In this document: in pieces, positions 26,818 through 36,900 of the stretch
Layout: the number at the start of each line of letters is the position of its first letter
How positions within the stretch are numbered: position 1 is the stretch's first letter
NCBI RefSeq assembly: GCF_002095395.1
Contig: NZ_MJEI01000079.1
Coordinates: forward strand, 1-64,000
DNA length: 64,000 nt
Reading direction: 5' to 3'
DNA from: Williamsia sp. 1135
GTDB taxonomy: Bacteria > Actinomycetota > Actinomycetes > Mycobacteriales > Mycobacteriaceae
Made by a program: the position numbers and the translations under genes
The notes under the pieces: model-generated
Told to the model about the DNA's origin: nothing
Database searches by the model: none
The model's input: only the letters and a program-made list of their open reading frames with translations

Positions 26818-27786
26818 ATGACTAAGAAACCCTTCAGGTTTGCTGCCCAGGTCTATCGGGCAAATACCGGACAGGAATGGCGCGACGTCGCGCACAAGGT
26901 CGAAGACATGGGCTATTCGGCTCTGCACGTGTCCGATCACTACATCGGGCCGGGCGCCGCACTCGACCCGACCGGTCACCGCCCGGTGACGATGGCTCCC
27001 ATCACGAGCATGGCCGTCGCCGCAGAGGTCACCGACACGCTGAAGATCGGCTGCCGCATGTTCTGCACCAGCTACCACGAACCGGTGGTGTTGGCGAAAG
27101 AGGCTGCGACGCTGGCGATGTTCGCACCAGATCGAATCGAGATCGGGCTCGGCGCAGGCTGGCTCGGCTCCGAATACGACGCGATGGGCATCGACTTCCC
27201 GGCGGCGGGTCTGCGAGTGGATCGGCTCGAGGAAACCGTCGAGCTGATCACCCAGTACCTCGCCGGAAACGAGATCAAGGTCGACGGCACGTTCGTGAAG
27301 GCGCACGGCTTCTCGCCACTGCCGGTCCCTGAGATCACGCCCCCGATCATGATCGGCGGCGGAGCGCGGCGGGTGCTGACGCTGGCAGGCAGAACCGCCG
27401 ACATCGTGAGCATCAACTTCAACAACCGGTCGGGCGTGCTCGGCTCGGACAGCGTGCTCACCTCGACCGTCGACGAGACCCACAAGAAGCTGGGCTGGGT
27501 ACGCGGTGGAGCGGGAGATCGAATGGCTGACATCGAACTGGAGACGGGCGCCTACTTCGTCGCCATCGAGGGTCAGACTGATGTCACCGAAGACGCGTTG
27601 ATCGAACGCACGGGCTTCTCGCGCGCGGAGCTCCGGGCCTTCCCCCACGCGCTCGTCGGCACGGTCGACGACATCTGTGATCAGCTCGAACAACGTCGCG
27701 AAGAGTTCGGATTCTCGTACTTTACGATTGGTGATCGGGCTTACGAACAATTTGCGCCCATTGTCGAGCGCATGACCGGGAAGTGA
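26818..27786 (+). CDS. F420-dependent-type luciferase-like oxidoreductase
   Basis: This 322-aa protein is a luciferase-like barrel: FAAQVYRANTGQEWRDVAHKVE, LHVSDHY near residue 40, IEIGLGAGWLGSEY near residue 115 and PPIMIGGGARRVLTLAGRTADIV near residue 180. The overall pattern resembles the actinobacterial F420 family exemplified by MSMEG_2516. It probably uses F420 or FMN for hydride transfer to an unsaturated or oxidised substrate. Its stop shares one base with the ATG of the alcohol dehydrogenase that follows. The cofactor assignment is inference. Confidence 0.85.
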   Translation: MTKKPFRFAAQVYRANTGQEWRDVAHKVEDMGYSALHVSDHYIGPGAALDPTGHRPVTMAPITSMAVAAEVTDTLKIGCRMFCTSYHEPVVLAKEAATLAMFAPDRIEIGLGAGWLGSEYDAMGIDFPAAGLRVDRLEETVELITQYLAGNEIKVDGTFVKAHGFSPLPVPEITPPIMIGGGARRVLTLAGRTADIVSINFNNRSGVLGSDSVLTSTVDETHKKLGWVRGGAGDRMADIELETGAYFVAIEGQTDVTEDALIERTGFSRAELRAFPHALVGTVDDICDQLEQRREEFGFSYFTIGDRAYEQFAPIVERMTGK

Positions 27787-28859
27787 TGGCAGCCATGAAT
27801 TCCGAGACCACGGGGACAACTGCGATCGAGAACAAGTTCGTTCACATGATCGCTCCGGAAGTCGCCGAGACCGTTGTCGAGGCCGAACCGGTACCGGCGC
27901 CGGACGGTGTCATCGTCGACATCGGATTCTGCGGTATCTGTGCCACCGACACCCACGGATACGCCTCCGCGGCGTTGCCGCCTGCGGTATTCGGACACGA
28001 GTGGATGGGCACTGTCACCGCGGTGGGCGACGACGTCACGACACTCGAGGTCGGCCAGCGAGTGATCGCCGGAGTCGGTCCTGCGTGCGGTGTCTGCGCA
28101 CAGTGCCGTGCGGGTCACGCCCCCAACTGCGATCTCGCCTTCGCAGAGGCCAACGGCATCACCGACGATGCGCCGGCCCACGGCGGTTTCGCGACGAAGC
28201 TGAAAGTGTCTGCTCGACGGGCGATTCCGGTGCTCGATGAGCTGTCCGATGAGGAAGCGGCATTGATGGAACCGGCGACGGTGACGTTCCATGCGGTCCG
28301 GCGGGCAGAGATCCGCTTCGGATCGACCGTCGTGGTCCAGGGCGCGGGACCGATCGGCCTGCTCACCGCACAACATGCTCGCACCGGTGGTGCGGGCAGA
28401 CTCATCATCAGCGAACCATCGGCTCCGCGTCGGGCGGCGGCGACCGCGCTCGGCTTCACCGATGTGGTCGAACCCGGCGACCTTCCGGCGTTGCTCGCCG
28501 AGGCCACGAACGGGCTCGGCGCGGATGTGCTCTTCGAATGCACCGGCGTCGCGGCGCTGCTGCAGCCCTCGGCCGAACTGGTCCGGCGCGGTGGAACGCT
28601 CGCGCTACTCGGCTACCCGGGCACCAATTCATCCGTGAGCTACGGGGATTGGCAGAGCCGGGAGCTGACCGTCATCGGATCGCTCGCGTACTCCCACGAA
28701 GACTTTGCCGCCACCATGCGGCTGATCGCGGATGGACGCATCAACGTGAAGTCGCTGCACACCGGCACGATCGGGCTCGGCGATCTGGTGGCGATGTTCC
28801 GGGAGCTCGATTCGGGTACCAGCGAACATGCCAAGGTCCTGGTCGACCCGACCAGGTAG
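27786..28859 (+). CDS. zinc-dependent alcohol dehydrogenase (MDR family)
   Basis: This 357-aa medium-chain dehydrogenase has the catalytic zinc site (CGICATD and GHEWMG), a structural-zinc-type Cys cluster near residues 100-111 (CGVCAQCRAGHAPNC) and the Rossmann motif VVQGAGPIGLL. It should oxidise a primary or secondary alcohol or polyol with NAD(P)+. Start choices are GTG 27783, ATG 27786 (TGATG overlap with the previous stop) and ATG 27795. I use 27786, with GGGAAG upstream. It is co-transcribed with the F420-type oxidoreductase. Confidence 0.88.
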   Translation: MAAMNSETTGTTAIENKFVHMIAPEVAETVVEAEPVPAPDGVIVDIGFCGICATDTHGYASAALPPAVFGHEWMGTVTAVGDDVTTLEVGQRVIAGVGPACGVCAQCRAGHAPNCDLAFAEANGITDDAPAHGGFATKLKVSARRAIPVLDELSDEEAALMEPATVTFHAVRRAEIRFGSTVVVQGAGPIGLLTAQHARTGGAGRLIISEPSAPRRAAATALGFTDVVEPGDLPALLAEATNGLGADVLFECTGVAALLQPSAELVRRGGTLALLGYPGTNSSVSYGDWQSRELTVIGSLAYSHEDFAATMRLIADGRINVKSLHTGTIGLGDLVAMFRELDSGTSEHAKVLVDPTR

Positions 28860-28952
28860 TTCGTGCCTGCGGTCGGGCAGGTTAGTGTGATTTCGCTGCC
28901 GACCAGGCCGCAGAGATCACCGGCTACCAGCCGGTCACGATGGGGGACCCGA

Positions 28953-29078
28953 ATGTCTGAGCAAGCCAAAGAGCCGACCTTGATCCAGAAGATCACCATG
29001 AAGGTGGTCATCAAGGCTTACGAACTCAAGCAGAAGATCAAGCCGGCGAAGCAGCCTGAAGGCGACGCCAACAGCTGA
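28953..29078 (+). CDS. small hypothetical protein, 41 aa
   Basis: An ATG at 28953, with a G-rich GGGGGACC stretch upstream, opens a 41-codon frame. The product is very rich in Lys (about one residue in four) and has a predicted amphipathic helix (IQKITMKVVIKAYELKQKIK). It sits between the convergent alcohol dehydrogenase and SDR genes. I know no family for it. It could be a small basic protein binding nucleic acid or membrane, or a chance frame. Confidence 0.45.
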   Translation: MSEQAKEPTLIQKITMKVVIKAYELKQKIKPAKQPEGDANS

Positions 29079-29094
29079 GCCGGTCGGCGGCGGG

Positions 29095-29865
29095 TCAGAC
29101 GGGTGCGGGAATCGGGATGGTCTGCCCGCTGCCGCAGGTCGCTCCGCCGTCGACGGGGATCGATGCTCCCGTGACGAACGACGCGAGGGGAGAAGCCAGG
29201 AAGGCGATGACCTCACCGACCTCACGGGCGGTGCCCCACCGTTGCAAAGGGACCATCGACGCGAGCGACTGATACCGCTCCGGCGTGTTCTCCTCGATGC
29301 GCTTGGTCATGCCGGTGCTGATCGGACCGGGGCATACGGTGTTGACCCGGATCTTGTCGTTCGCGAGATCGATGGCGAACGATCGCGCCAGATTGACCAC
29401 GCCCGCCTTCGCGGCGGCATAAGGCCAGCGATTGGGTTCACCGCCCATCGCAGTCGCCGATGCGGTGATGACCACCGAACCGCCGCCGTTGCGTCGGAAC
29501 GCCGGAATCGATTCCCGTACACCGAGTGCCACGGCACGCAGGTTGACGTTGATCGAGCGGTCGAAGACGTCCATGTCGAGGGTCTCGATCGAGCCGGAGG
29601 CCGGAACCCCGGCATTGAGAATCAAGGCATCGAGTCGGCCGAACGACTCCTCGGCGAGCTCGATGGCGGCGCGGTTGTCGACGTCAAAGGTGACGTCGCC
29701 GACAAAAGGCACAGCGTTTTCGTTGCCCGCCAACCAATCCAGCGACTCCGGGGTCGTATCGAAGGCGACGACCGATCCGCCGCGCTCGAGAATGATCTCG
29801 ACGGCGGCCCGGCCGATACCGGATGCTGCGCCGGTGACAACAGCAACAATGCCCCTCTCCGTCAT
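29095..29865 (-). CDS. short-chain dehydrogenase/reductase (classical SDR)
   Basis: This 256-aa SDR has the cofactor motif VTGAASGIGRAA at residues 10-21, an acidic residue after strand 2 (VVAFDTTP) suggesting NAD(H), NAGVPASG, the catalytic Ser in TASATAMGG and YAAAK with Tyr and Lys, and the CPGPISTGM loop. It probably interconverts a hydroxyl and a ketone. Its ATG overlaps the stop of the upstream alcohol dehydrogenase by four bases, and it is the last gene of the leftward operon that starts at 33651. Confidence 0.9.
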   Translation of the reverse strand: MTERGIVAVVTGAASGIGRAAVEIILERGGSVVAFDTTPESLDWLAGNENAVPFVGDVTFDVDNRAAIELAEESFGRLDALILNAGVPASGSIETLDMDVFDRSINVNLRAVALGVRESIPAFRRNGGGSVVITASATAMGGEPNRWPYAAAKAGVVNLARSFAIDLANDKIRVNTVCPGPISTGMTKRIEENTPERYQSLASMVPLQRWGTAREVGEVIAFLASPLASFVTGASIPVDGGATCGSGQTIPIPAPV

Positions 29866-30968
29866 TCTGATGGGGCCATCTCGATGATCGCGCGCCCGAT
29901 GATCTCACCGCGGGCCAGCGCCTGGTAGGCCTCGTCGGCCTGATCCAGCGTGTACCGGCGGGTGATGACCCGTTCGGGCTCGACGATCCCGCCCGAGACC
30001 AGGCGAAGCAGGGCAGGCATGTCCGTGCGGGCCTTGGCGCCGTAGGAACCGTGGATCTCCAGCTTGCGCCGGACCAGGCGGGCCAGGTCGATCTCTCCCA
30101 CACTGCCGGCGGGTGCGATACCGACCACGACTGCCCGGCCGCCGTCGTCGAGGATGTCCAGTGCGGTGGCGAAGGTGTGTTTGTTGCCGAGGGCCTCGAA
30201 CGCGACGTCGACCCCGTGACCGTCGGTGAGGGCCTTGACCTCGGCGACCACGTCGGTCTCCCGCGAGTTGATGGTGTGGGTGGCACCGAGTGCCGCAACG
30301 GCTTTCAGCTTCTCGTCGTCGATGTCGATCGCGATGATCTGTGAAACGCCGGACGCGACCGCGAACTGCACGATCGACGATCCGACGCCACCGGCCGCGA
30401 TGACCGCGATTCGGTCGCCCAGGACGAGTTCGGCGTTGTTGATCGCACCGAGTGCGGTGAACGAGCTGCAGCCGAGGATGGAGACCTCGCCGAGGCCGAC
30501 TCCCTCGGGGACCTTGAAGGCGTCGGATGCGGGCACGACGCAGTATTCGGCAAGTCCACCCATCGAGTACATCGCCAGCGGAGTGCCGTCTGCGCGGCCC
30601 AGTCGTGTCTCGCCGTCGTAGAGAGTGCCGTTTAATCGGTTGTGCGCAAAGAACTTCTCGCAGAGATCCTCTTTGCCGCTGACGCAGTGCCGGCAATCGC
30701 CGCACGGCATGATGAAACTACAGACGACGCGGTCGCCGACGGCGACGTTGTCCACCCCTTCACCGGTCTGCTCGACGACACCGGACACCTCGTGACCGAG
30801 TACCGCCGGGACCGGGAACTTCACCTCGGACTTGAGCACATGCAGGTCGGTGTGGCAGACACCGCAGGCGGTCACCTTCAACAGGATCTCGCCGCGCCGG
30901 GGCTCGGGCCGTGGGATGTCTTCGATCGTCAGCGACGGGCTGTTGCCGTCGAATACTGCTGCCTTCAC
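29862..30968 (-). CDS. zinc-dependent alcohol dehydrogenase (MDR family)
   Basis: This 368-aa enzyme has the full zinc ADH layout: CGVCHTD and GHEVSG for the catalytic zinc, a four-Cys structural site (CGDCRHCVSGKEDLC), LGCSSFTALGAI, and the Rossmann motif IAAGGVGSSIVQ followed by IAIDIDDEKL, where the acidic residue favours NAD. It looks like the group of class III/NDMA-type-related alcohol dehydrogenases. The GTG start overlaps the upstream stop by four bases (GTGA). It presumably oxidises an alcohol formed or activated by the two upstream gene products. Confidence 0.9.
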   Translation of the reverse strand: MKAAVFDGNSPSLTIEDIPRPEPRRGEILLKVTACGVCHTDLHVLKSEVKFPVPAVLGHEVSGVVEQTGEGVDNVAVGDRVVCSFIMPCGDCRHCVSGKEDLCEKFFAHNRLNGTLYDGETRLGRADGTPLAMYSMGGLAEYCVVPASDAFKVPEGVGLGEVSILGCSSFTALGAINNAELVLGDRIAVIAAGGVGSSIVQFAVASGVSQIIAIDIDDEKLKAVAALGATHTINSRETDVVAEVKALTDGHGVDVAFEALGNKHTFATALDILDDGGRAVVVGIAPAGSVGEIDLARLVRRKLEIHGSYGAKARTDMPALLRLVSGGIVEPERVITRRYTLDQADEAYQALARGEIIGRAIIEMAPSE

Positions 30969-31912
30969 AACACACTCGCTTTCGAAATGTCGGTCGAGAG
31001 TTCTTCGGCGGTCTCGAGTAGCGAGGCCAGCCGGGCCGGCGCCTCCGCCCAGTCCTGGGTGGATCGCATCTCGTCCCAGAAGTTTATCTCCACGATGAAC
31101 TGCTCGGCCCCCGCCGCGACCGCGGTACGAAGATCGCCGCGGACACCCTCGATGCCGTGTCCGCCGGAGCCGACAGCATCGGTGGGCCGCTGCAGATAGG
31201 AGCGCAGGAACAACCGGACCGGTGCGGCGTCATCGGCGCGTAACCCCGCCATGGTGTCGAGCTGCTCTTGTAGTGCCTCGGCCGTCCCGCTGCTGGGGTT
31301 CCAGATGTCGAACAATGCTGCGGTGCGGGCCAATCCGGCCTTCGACCGCAGTCCGGACAGCAGCGGAGGGTGTGGTTGCTGGAGAGGCTTGGGGCGGATC
31401 ACCGACCGCGGGATAGAAAAGAACTCCCCGGAGAACTCGACCGGGTCAGGTCCCCAACAGGCTTGGACGGCCTGGACGAGTTCACTCATGCGCCGGCCGC
31501 GCGTGCGTGGATCGACGTCCATCTGGCCGTGCTCCTCATCGGACCAACCGGCTCCGAGGCCCGCGACGAGGCGACCGCCGGACAGTACGTCGAGCGTCGA
31601 AAGACGTTGCGCCAATTCAACTGGACGGTGGTAGCCGGCGACGAGGATGCTGCTGCCGATCATCGCTTTCTCGGTACAGGCGGCGACAAAGGCCATCAGC
31701 TCGGTGGCCCCGAGTACCGAGCGGTACGCGGGATGGACGCTGGTGGTGTGCCGCCCGCCGTAGATCGACTCGTTCGCCTCCGGGTAGAACAGGTGCTCCT
31801 GCACCCACAGGCTGGCGAAGCCGAGTTCTTCGGCCGAGGTCGCGAAGGACCTGATCGCAGCGGCATCGACGTGTTCACCGAGCTGCGGGAGGGTCAGACC
31901 GATCTCGACCAT
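30965..31912 (-). CDS. luciferase-like (F420/FMN-type) oxidoreductase
   Basis: This 315-aa luciferase-like barrel has IGLTLPQLGEHVD at the N-terminus, FASLWVQEHLFYPE near residue 33, GGRLVAGLGAGWSDEEHGQM near residue 115 and a diverged C-terminal half. It may use F420 or FMN. The ATG shares one base with the stop of the swivel-domain gene (TAATG), and its own stop overlaps the next gene. It is the second luciferase-like enzyme in the locus and is only distantly similar to the one at 26818. The substrate is unknown. Confidence 0.85.
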   Translation of the reverse strand: MVEIGLTLPQLGEHVDAAAIRSFATSAEELGFASLWVQEHLFYPEANESIYGGRHTTSVHPAYRSVLGATELMAFVAACTEKAMIGSSILVAGYHRPVELAQRLSTLDVLSGGRLVAGLGAGWSDEEHGQMDVDPRTRGRRMSELVQAVQACWGPDPVEFSGEFFSIPRSVIRPKPLQQPHPPLLSGLRSKAGLARTAALFDIWNPSSGTAEALQEQLDTMAGLRADDAAPVRLFLRSYLQRPTDAVGSGGHGIEGVRGDLRTAVAAGAEQFIVEINFWDEMRSTQDWAEAPARLASLLETAEELSTDISKASVL

Positions 31913-33651
31913 TAGAGCACCGTCACTGTTCCGGTGTTGCCGTCGACCTCGATCATCGCACCGTCGGGGATGCGCGCGGTGGCATCCTGCACCGACACCG
32001 CGCAGGGAATTCCCAGCTCGCGACAGACGATGGACGAGTGTGTGATGGTCGAGCCCACGTTGACCACGACGCCGCCCGCGAACACGAACAACGGAGTCCA
32101 GGCCGGATCCGTCTGGGGCGCAATGATGATGTCGCCCTCTTCGAGGTGCTCGGCGTCGTAGGGATCATGCAGGATCCGGGCGCGGCCGCGGCTCACGCCG
32201 GGCGCACCGGACACACCGGCGATCGATTCACCGGGGACGGCGATCTGTGCCTTGTGCTCGGTCCGCTTGGGCCACTGCGACAACGGAAGCGGCTCGAACA
32301 GGAAGAACGGTGGCTCGAGGTCGAACAGTGCGAGATACTGCTCGCGCCGCTGCGCGATCGTCTCTTTGAAGGACTCGGGGTCGGCCGCGAAGGCGTCCAG
32401 TTCATCGGCGAGCAGCATCGTGACGTCGTGGTGGTCTTCCATGACCCCTCGCGCGACCATCCGGTGGCCCAATTCGTAAAGTGCTGTGCGCATCTCACCC
32501 ATCACCTTCACGCAAGCGGTCTTGGTGCGCTCGCGCCACGGCATGAACCGGGTGATCGACTTCGCGGCGTCGAGGAAGCTCTGTCGCGTCGCCTCATCGG
32601 GCATCTTCGCCGCGAGTTCAGCGGTGAGTGCGATTCGCTTCGTCTCGTTGCGCTGGCGGATCAGCTCCGGGTCTGACGAGTCCGGACTCAGGCGCATCCC
32701 ATTGATCGCGAGCAATGCGAGAACAGGCTTCGATTCCCAGCTGTCCGAACGGATGTCCCATTCGTTGGGCGCGCGCGAACCGTACTTGTAGAGGAAGTCG
32801 TCGAAGTCCATCCGGAACTGCTTGGCATCGGGAGACCCGCTCGCGTCCACGGCGTCGAGCAGGGTGGCGAGGCCGTTGTCGAACAGCGTGGTCAACTCGT
32901 CGGAGCCCGCAACGAGCCGGCCCATGTTCCACAGTGCGAACGACGGTGCGGCGGAGTCGACACCACCGAGACCGCTGAGCAGGTCGCCGAGTTTGTCGGC
33001 TTCACCGATCGACGCCAGCAGGGCGCCCGCGACCGCAGGTCCAACGGTCGAGAGTGTGGTGGTGACCGGGTGGTATGCGTAGCAGAAGATCAGGTCGGGG
33101 ACGAACGACCGTGCGTGATCGACCAACTGCTGATCGTTCAGCGTGCTCAGGTCAGGCCGGTTTGCCCGTGCCTGATCGGCCCGTCGCTTGGTCTCCTCCG
33201 CTTCGGGGAACTCGTCGGTGGTCAGCGCCCAGGCGCTCTTCTCCGCCAGGCGCGCGGTGAGTTCTGCGTTGGCGTGGCCGGGCTTTTCCACGTAGTCGGG
33301 AAGGTCCGGGTGGTCGCCGACCCATAGTCGGTTCCACTCCGGGACGGTCATTCCGGGCAGGCGGGCGCCGTTGAGTTCGGTCGCCGAGAAGTTCGTGAAG
33401 TGGTAACCACCGAAGTTGCCGAGCGTCTCGGGCATCACCTCGTCGAGCTCGGAGGCCAGGTGGGTGCCGAGATGCTCGACGTATCCCTCACGCCAGCCGA
33501 TGTTGAGGCCCTTGTTCCAGACGAGGCTGACATTCAGGGGACTCGACGGGTCCGGCAGCACCTCTCCTGCGTTGGCGCGCGTGTACACGGGGTACCGCTC
33601 GCTGTACTCCCAGTCGGTGATCCAGGTGTCGGCGTTCTGCTCGTTGCTCAC
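31912..33651 (-). CDS. PEP-utiliser-type protein with C-terminal phospho-histidine swivel domain, lacking an ATP-grasp
   Basis: This 579-aa protein ends in a PEP-utiliser swivel domain, with phospho-His H538 in STITHSSIVCRELGIPCAVS. The first 470 residues are helical and resemble the substrate-binding middle domain of rifampicin phosphotransferase or the alpha subunit of phenylphosphate synthase (EVMPETLGNFGGYHFTNFSA). There is neither an ATP-grasp domain nor a PEP barrel. It would need a partner to phosphorylate His538. The GTG at 33651 has GAGGAGG about 8 bases upstream. It heads a four-gene operon ending in oxidoreductases, so phosphoryl activation of an alcohol, enol or phenol is a fair guess. 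Confidence 0.8.
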   Translation of the reverse strand: MSNEQNADTWITDWEYSERYPVYTRANAGEVLPDPSSPLNVSLVWNKGLNIGWREGYVEHLGTHLASELDEVMPETLGNFGGYHFTNFSATELNGARLPGMTVPEWNRLWVGDHPDLPDYVEKPGHANAELTARLAEKSAWALTTDEFPEAEETKRRADQARANRPDLSTLNDQQLVDHARSFVPDLIFCYAYHPVTTTLSTVGPAVAGALLASIGEADKLGDLLSGLGGVDSAAPSFALWNMGRLVAGSDELTTLFDNGLATLLDAVDASGSPDAKQFRMDFDDFLYKYGSRAPNEWDIRSDSWESKPVLALLAINGMRLSPDSSDPELIRQRNETKRIALTAELAAKMPDEATRQSFLDAAKSITRFMPWRERTKTACVKVMGEMRTALYELGHRMVARGVMEDHHDVTMLLADELDAFAADPESFKETIAQRREQYLALFDLEPPFFLFEPLPLSQWPKRTEHKAQIAVPGESIAGVSGAPGVSRGRARILHDPYDAEHLEEGDIIIAPQTDPAWTPLFVFAGGVVVNVGSTITHSSIVCRELGIPCAVSVQDATARIPDGAMIEVDGNTGTVTVL

Positions 33652-33930
33652 GAGTCCTCCTCGAGGTGCTGTAGGACTGTATTTCAAGTCACACTATAGA
33701 AACATCGGCACAATAGAAACATGTACAGAGATATTGCGCAGCAAGTTGAAGATCTTTTCCAGCAGGGAGCGCTCGGCTAGTAACTTTACGACTCGTCTAG
33801 TAAGTTCATCCGAACTGTGAGAGACTCAGCTCACATCCCCTGATTGCACGCCTCGCCGAACCTGCGAGGTGTTCTTTTGCGATTCCGCCATGACCCGTAT
33901 CCGCCATGACCCCTTGTTCGGAGGAACGCC
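33652..33930. promoter_or_regulatory. divergent promoter region of the swivel-protein operon and pyruvate carboxylase
   Basis: This is 279 bases without a supported gene, AT-rich in the middle. It holds AAACATGTACA at 33717-33727 (9/11 match to AACTATGTACA) and TAGTAACTTTA at 33778-33788 (identical to 8330-8340). A related half-site, CTAGTAAGTTC, follows at 33797-33807. These repeats look like regulator sites controlling both directions. Confidence 0.5.
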
Positions 33931-36900
33931 ATGTTCTCGAAAGTCCTCGTAGCCAATCGCGGAGAGATCGCGGTTCGAGCATTCCGCGCCGCCGTCGAAC
34001 TGGGAGCATCGACCGTTGCGGTCTTTCCCTACGAGGATCGGAACTCGGCGCACCGGGCGAAGGCGTTCGAGTCCTATCAGATCGGCGAGACGGGGCACCC
34101 GGTCCGCGCCTATCTCTCGGTCTCCGAGATCATTGCGGCGGCGAAGCGTTCGGGCGCCGATGCGGTGTACCCGGGGTATGGGTTTCTCTCGGAGAACGCC
34201 GGCTTGGCTGCCGCCTGTGAGGCCGAGGGCATCGTGTTCGTCGGTCCGTCGGCGCAGATCCTGGAGTTGACGGGTGACAAGTCGCAGGCCATCGCCGCAG
34301 CTCGCGCAGCGGGCCTCCCGGTGCTCGCCTCGTCTGCGCCCTCCGACGATGTGGACGCACTGATCGAGGCGGCCGCCGCGATGCGATTCCCGCTCTTCGT
34401 CAAAGCGGTGGCCGGTGGTGGAGGGCGCGGGATGCGCCGCGTCGCCGAGCCGGGGCAACTGCGCGAATCGATCGAGGCAGCATCGCGGGAGGCGAAGACC
34501 GCGTTCGGCGACGGCACGGTGTTCCTCGAGCAGGCGGTCGTCGATCCCCGGCACATCGAGGTACAGATACTTGCCGACGCCGCCGGCGACGTGATCCACC
34601 TGTACGAACGGGATTGCTCACTGCAGCGACGGCACCAGAAGGTGGTCGAGGTCGCGCCCGCCCCGGGACTCGATCCCGCACTCCGGCAGCGTATCTGCGC
34701 CGATGCCGTCAAGTTCGCCCGGCACATCGGATACACCTGCGCGGGAACCGTCGAGTTCCTCCTCGACCCGTTCGGCAACTACGTGTTCATCGAGATGAAT
34801 CCGCGGATCCAGGTGGAGCACACCGTCACCGAGGAGATCACCGATGTGGATCTGGTGGGCTCGCAGTTGCGGATCGCCTCCGGTGAGACCCTCGCCGACC
34901 TGGGACTGACGCAGGATTCGATCGAGATCCGCGGTGCGGCCATGCAATGCCGCATCACCACGGAAGACCCGACCAATGGCTTCCGGCCGGACACCGGCCG
35001 GGTGACGGCCTACCGAACCCCCGGCGGGTCCGGGGTGCGCCTCGACGGCAGCGTGGGTGTCGGCTCGGAGATCGGGTCGCACTTCGACTCGATGCTGGTC
35101 AAACTCACCTGCCGCGGTCGCGACTTCGCGACGGCCTGCGCGCGGTCGCGGCGAGCGATCGCCGAGTTCCGCGTACGCGGCGTCTCGACGAACATCCCTT
35201 TCCTGCAAGCGGTCCTGGACAATCCGGACTTCCTCGCCTGGAACGTCACGACGACGTTCATCGAAGAACACCCGGAACTGTTGACACAGCACGTGTCTGC
35301 GGACCGCGGCACCAAGATTCTGCGCTACCTAGCGGACATCACCGTGAACAGACCCCACGGCGAGCGGCCGTCGTCGGTCTACGCGATCGACAAGTTGCCC
35401 AGCGTCGATCTGACCTCCCGGCCCGAACCCGGGTCACGGGATCGACTGCTCCGACTCGGTCCCGCCGGGTTTGCGGCCGACCTCCGTGCCGCATCAGCAC
35501 TGGCCGTCACCGACACGACCTTCCGAGATGCACACCAGTCTCTGCTCGCGACCCGGGTCCGTACCCGCGATCTCGTGACCGTCGCACCGCATGTCGCGCG
35601 TATGACCCCGCAGTTGTTGTCCGTCGAGGCCTGGGGCGGCGCGACCTACGACGTCGCGTTGCGCTTCCTACACGAGGATCCGTGGGAACGCCTCGCTGCG
35701 CTCCGCGCCGAGATGCCGAACATCTGCCTGCAGATGCTGCTGCGAGGCCGGAACACGGTCGGTTACACGGCATACCCGGACGAGGTGACCCACGCGTTCG
35801 TCCGCGAGGCGACCGACACCGGCGTCGACACCTTCCGAATCTTCGACGCGCTCAACAACATCGACCAGATGCGTCCGGCGATCGACGCGGTCCGGGAGAC
35901 CGGGACGGCCGTCGCCGAGGTCGCGATGTCGTACACCGGTGACCTCGCCGATCCACGCGAGACGCTGTACACGCTGGACTACTACCTGCGACTCGCAGAG
36001 CAGATGGTCGAGGCAGGTGCGCATATCCTGGCCATCAAGGACATGGCCGGTCTGCTTCGTCCCGCCGCGGCGGCCACACTGGTCAGCGCGCTGCGATCAC
36101 GTTTCGACCTTCCGGTGCACCTGCACACCCACGACACGCCAGGTGGTCAGCTCGCGACCTACTACGCGGCCTGGCAGGCCGGCGTCGACGCCGTGGACGG
36201 CGCCAGCGCTGCGCTCGCCGGTACCACCAGCCAGCCTGCGTTGTCGGCCATCGTCGCCGCGACCGACCACACCGACCGCGCGACCGGACTGGACCTCACC
36301 GCGATCTGCGATCTCGAACCCTATTGGGCTGCAGTGCGATCTGCGTATGCACCCTTCGAATCCGGGCTTCCGGCTCCCACCGGCCGGGTCTATACGCACG
36401 AGATCCCGGGTGGCCAGTTGTCCAACCTGCGTCAGCAGGCCGATGCCCTCGGCCTGGCCCACCGCTTCGAAGACATCGAAGCGGCATACGCGGGTGCCGA
36501 CCGGATCCTCGGCCGCCTGATCAAGGTGACGCCGTCGTCGAAGGTCGTCGGAGATCTCGCGCTGTCGCTGGTCGGCGCGGACGCCACGGCGGCAGAGTTC
36601 GCGGCCGATCCTGCCGGGTACGACATCCCGGCGTCGGTGATCGACTTCCTGCGCGGAGACCTGGGTGAACCTGCCGGTGGCTGGCCCGAGCCATTGCGCT
36701 CGCGTGCGCTGGCCGGCCGCGCCGAGCCGCGGGCGATCGTCCCGCTGACCGAGGCGGATACCACCGCAATCGGCGGCAGCTCGCAAGATCGACGAGAAGC
36801 ACTGAATCGACTGCTGTTCCCCGGCCCGACAAAGGAGTTCGAGTCGCACAGAGCCAGCTACGGCGACACCTCGCAGCTGTCGACCAACCAGTACTTCTAC

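Noticed and set aside
26563-27819. Leftward frame of 418 codons opposite the TIM-barrel and luciferase-like genes
   Set aside because: It is antisense to two genes with clear family motifs, and its own translation is low complexity.
33721-33780. Short peptide frame (19 codons) starting at the ATGTACAGA element; similar short frames start at 19139 and 43061
   Set aside because: The shared MYR start comes from the ATGTACAGA DNA motif itself. There is no ribosome binding site, and the peptides differ after three residues, so a regulatory DNA site explains it better than leader peptides.
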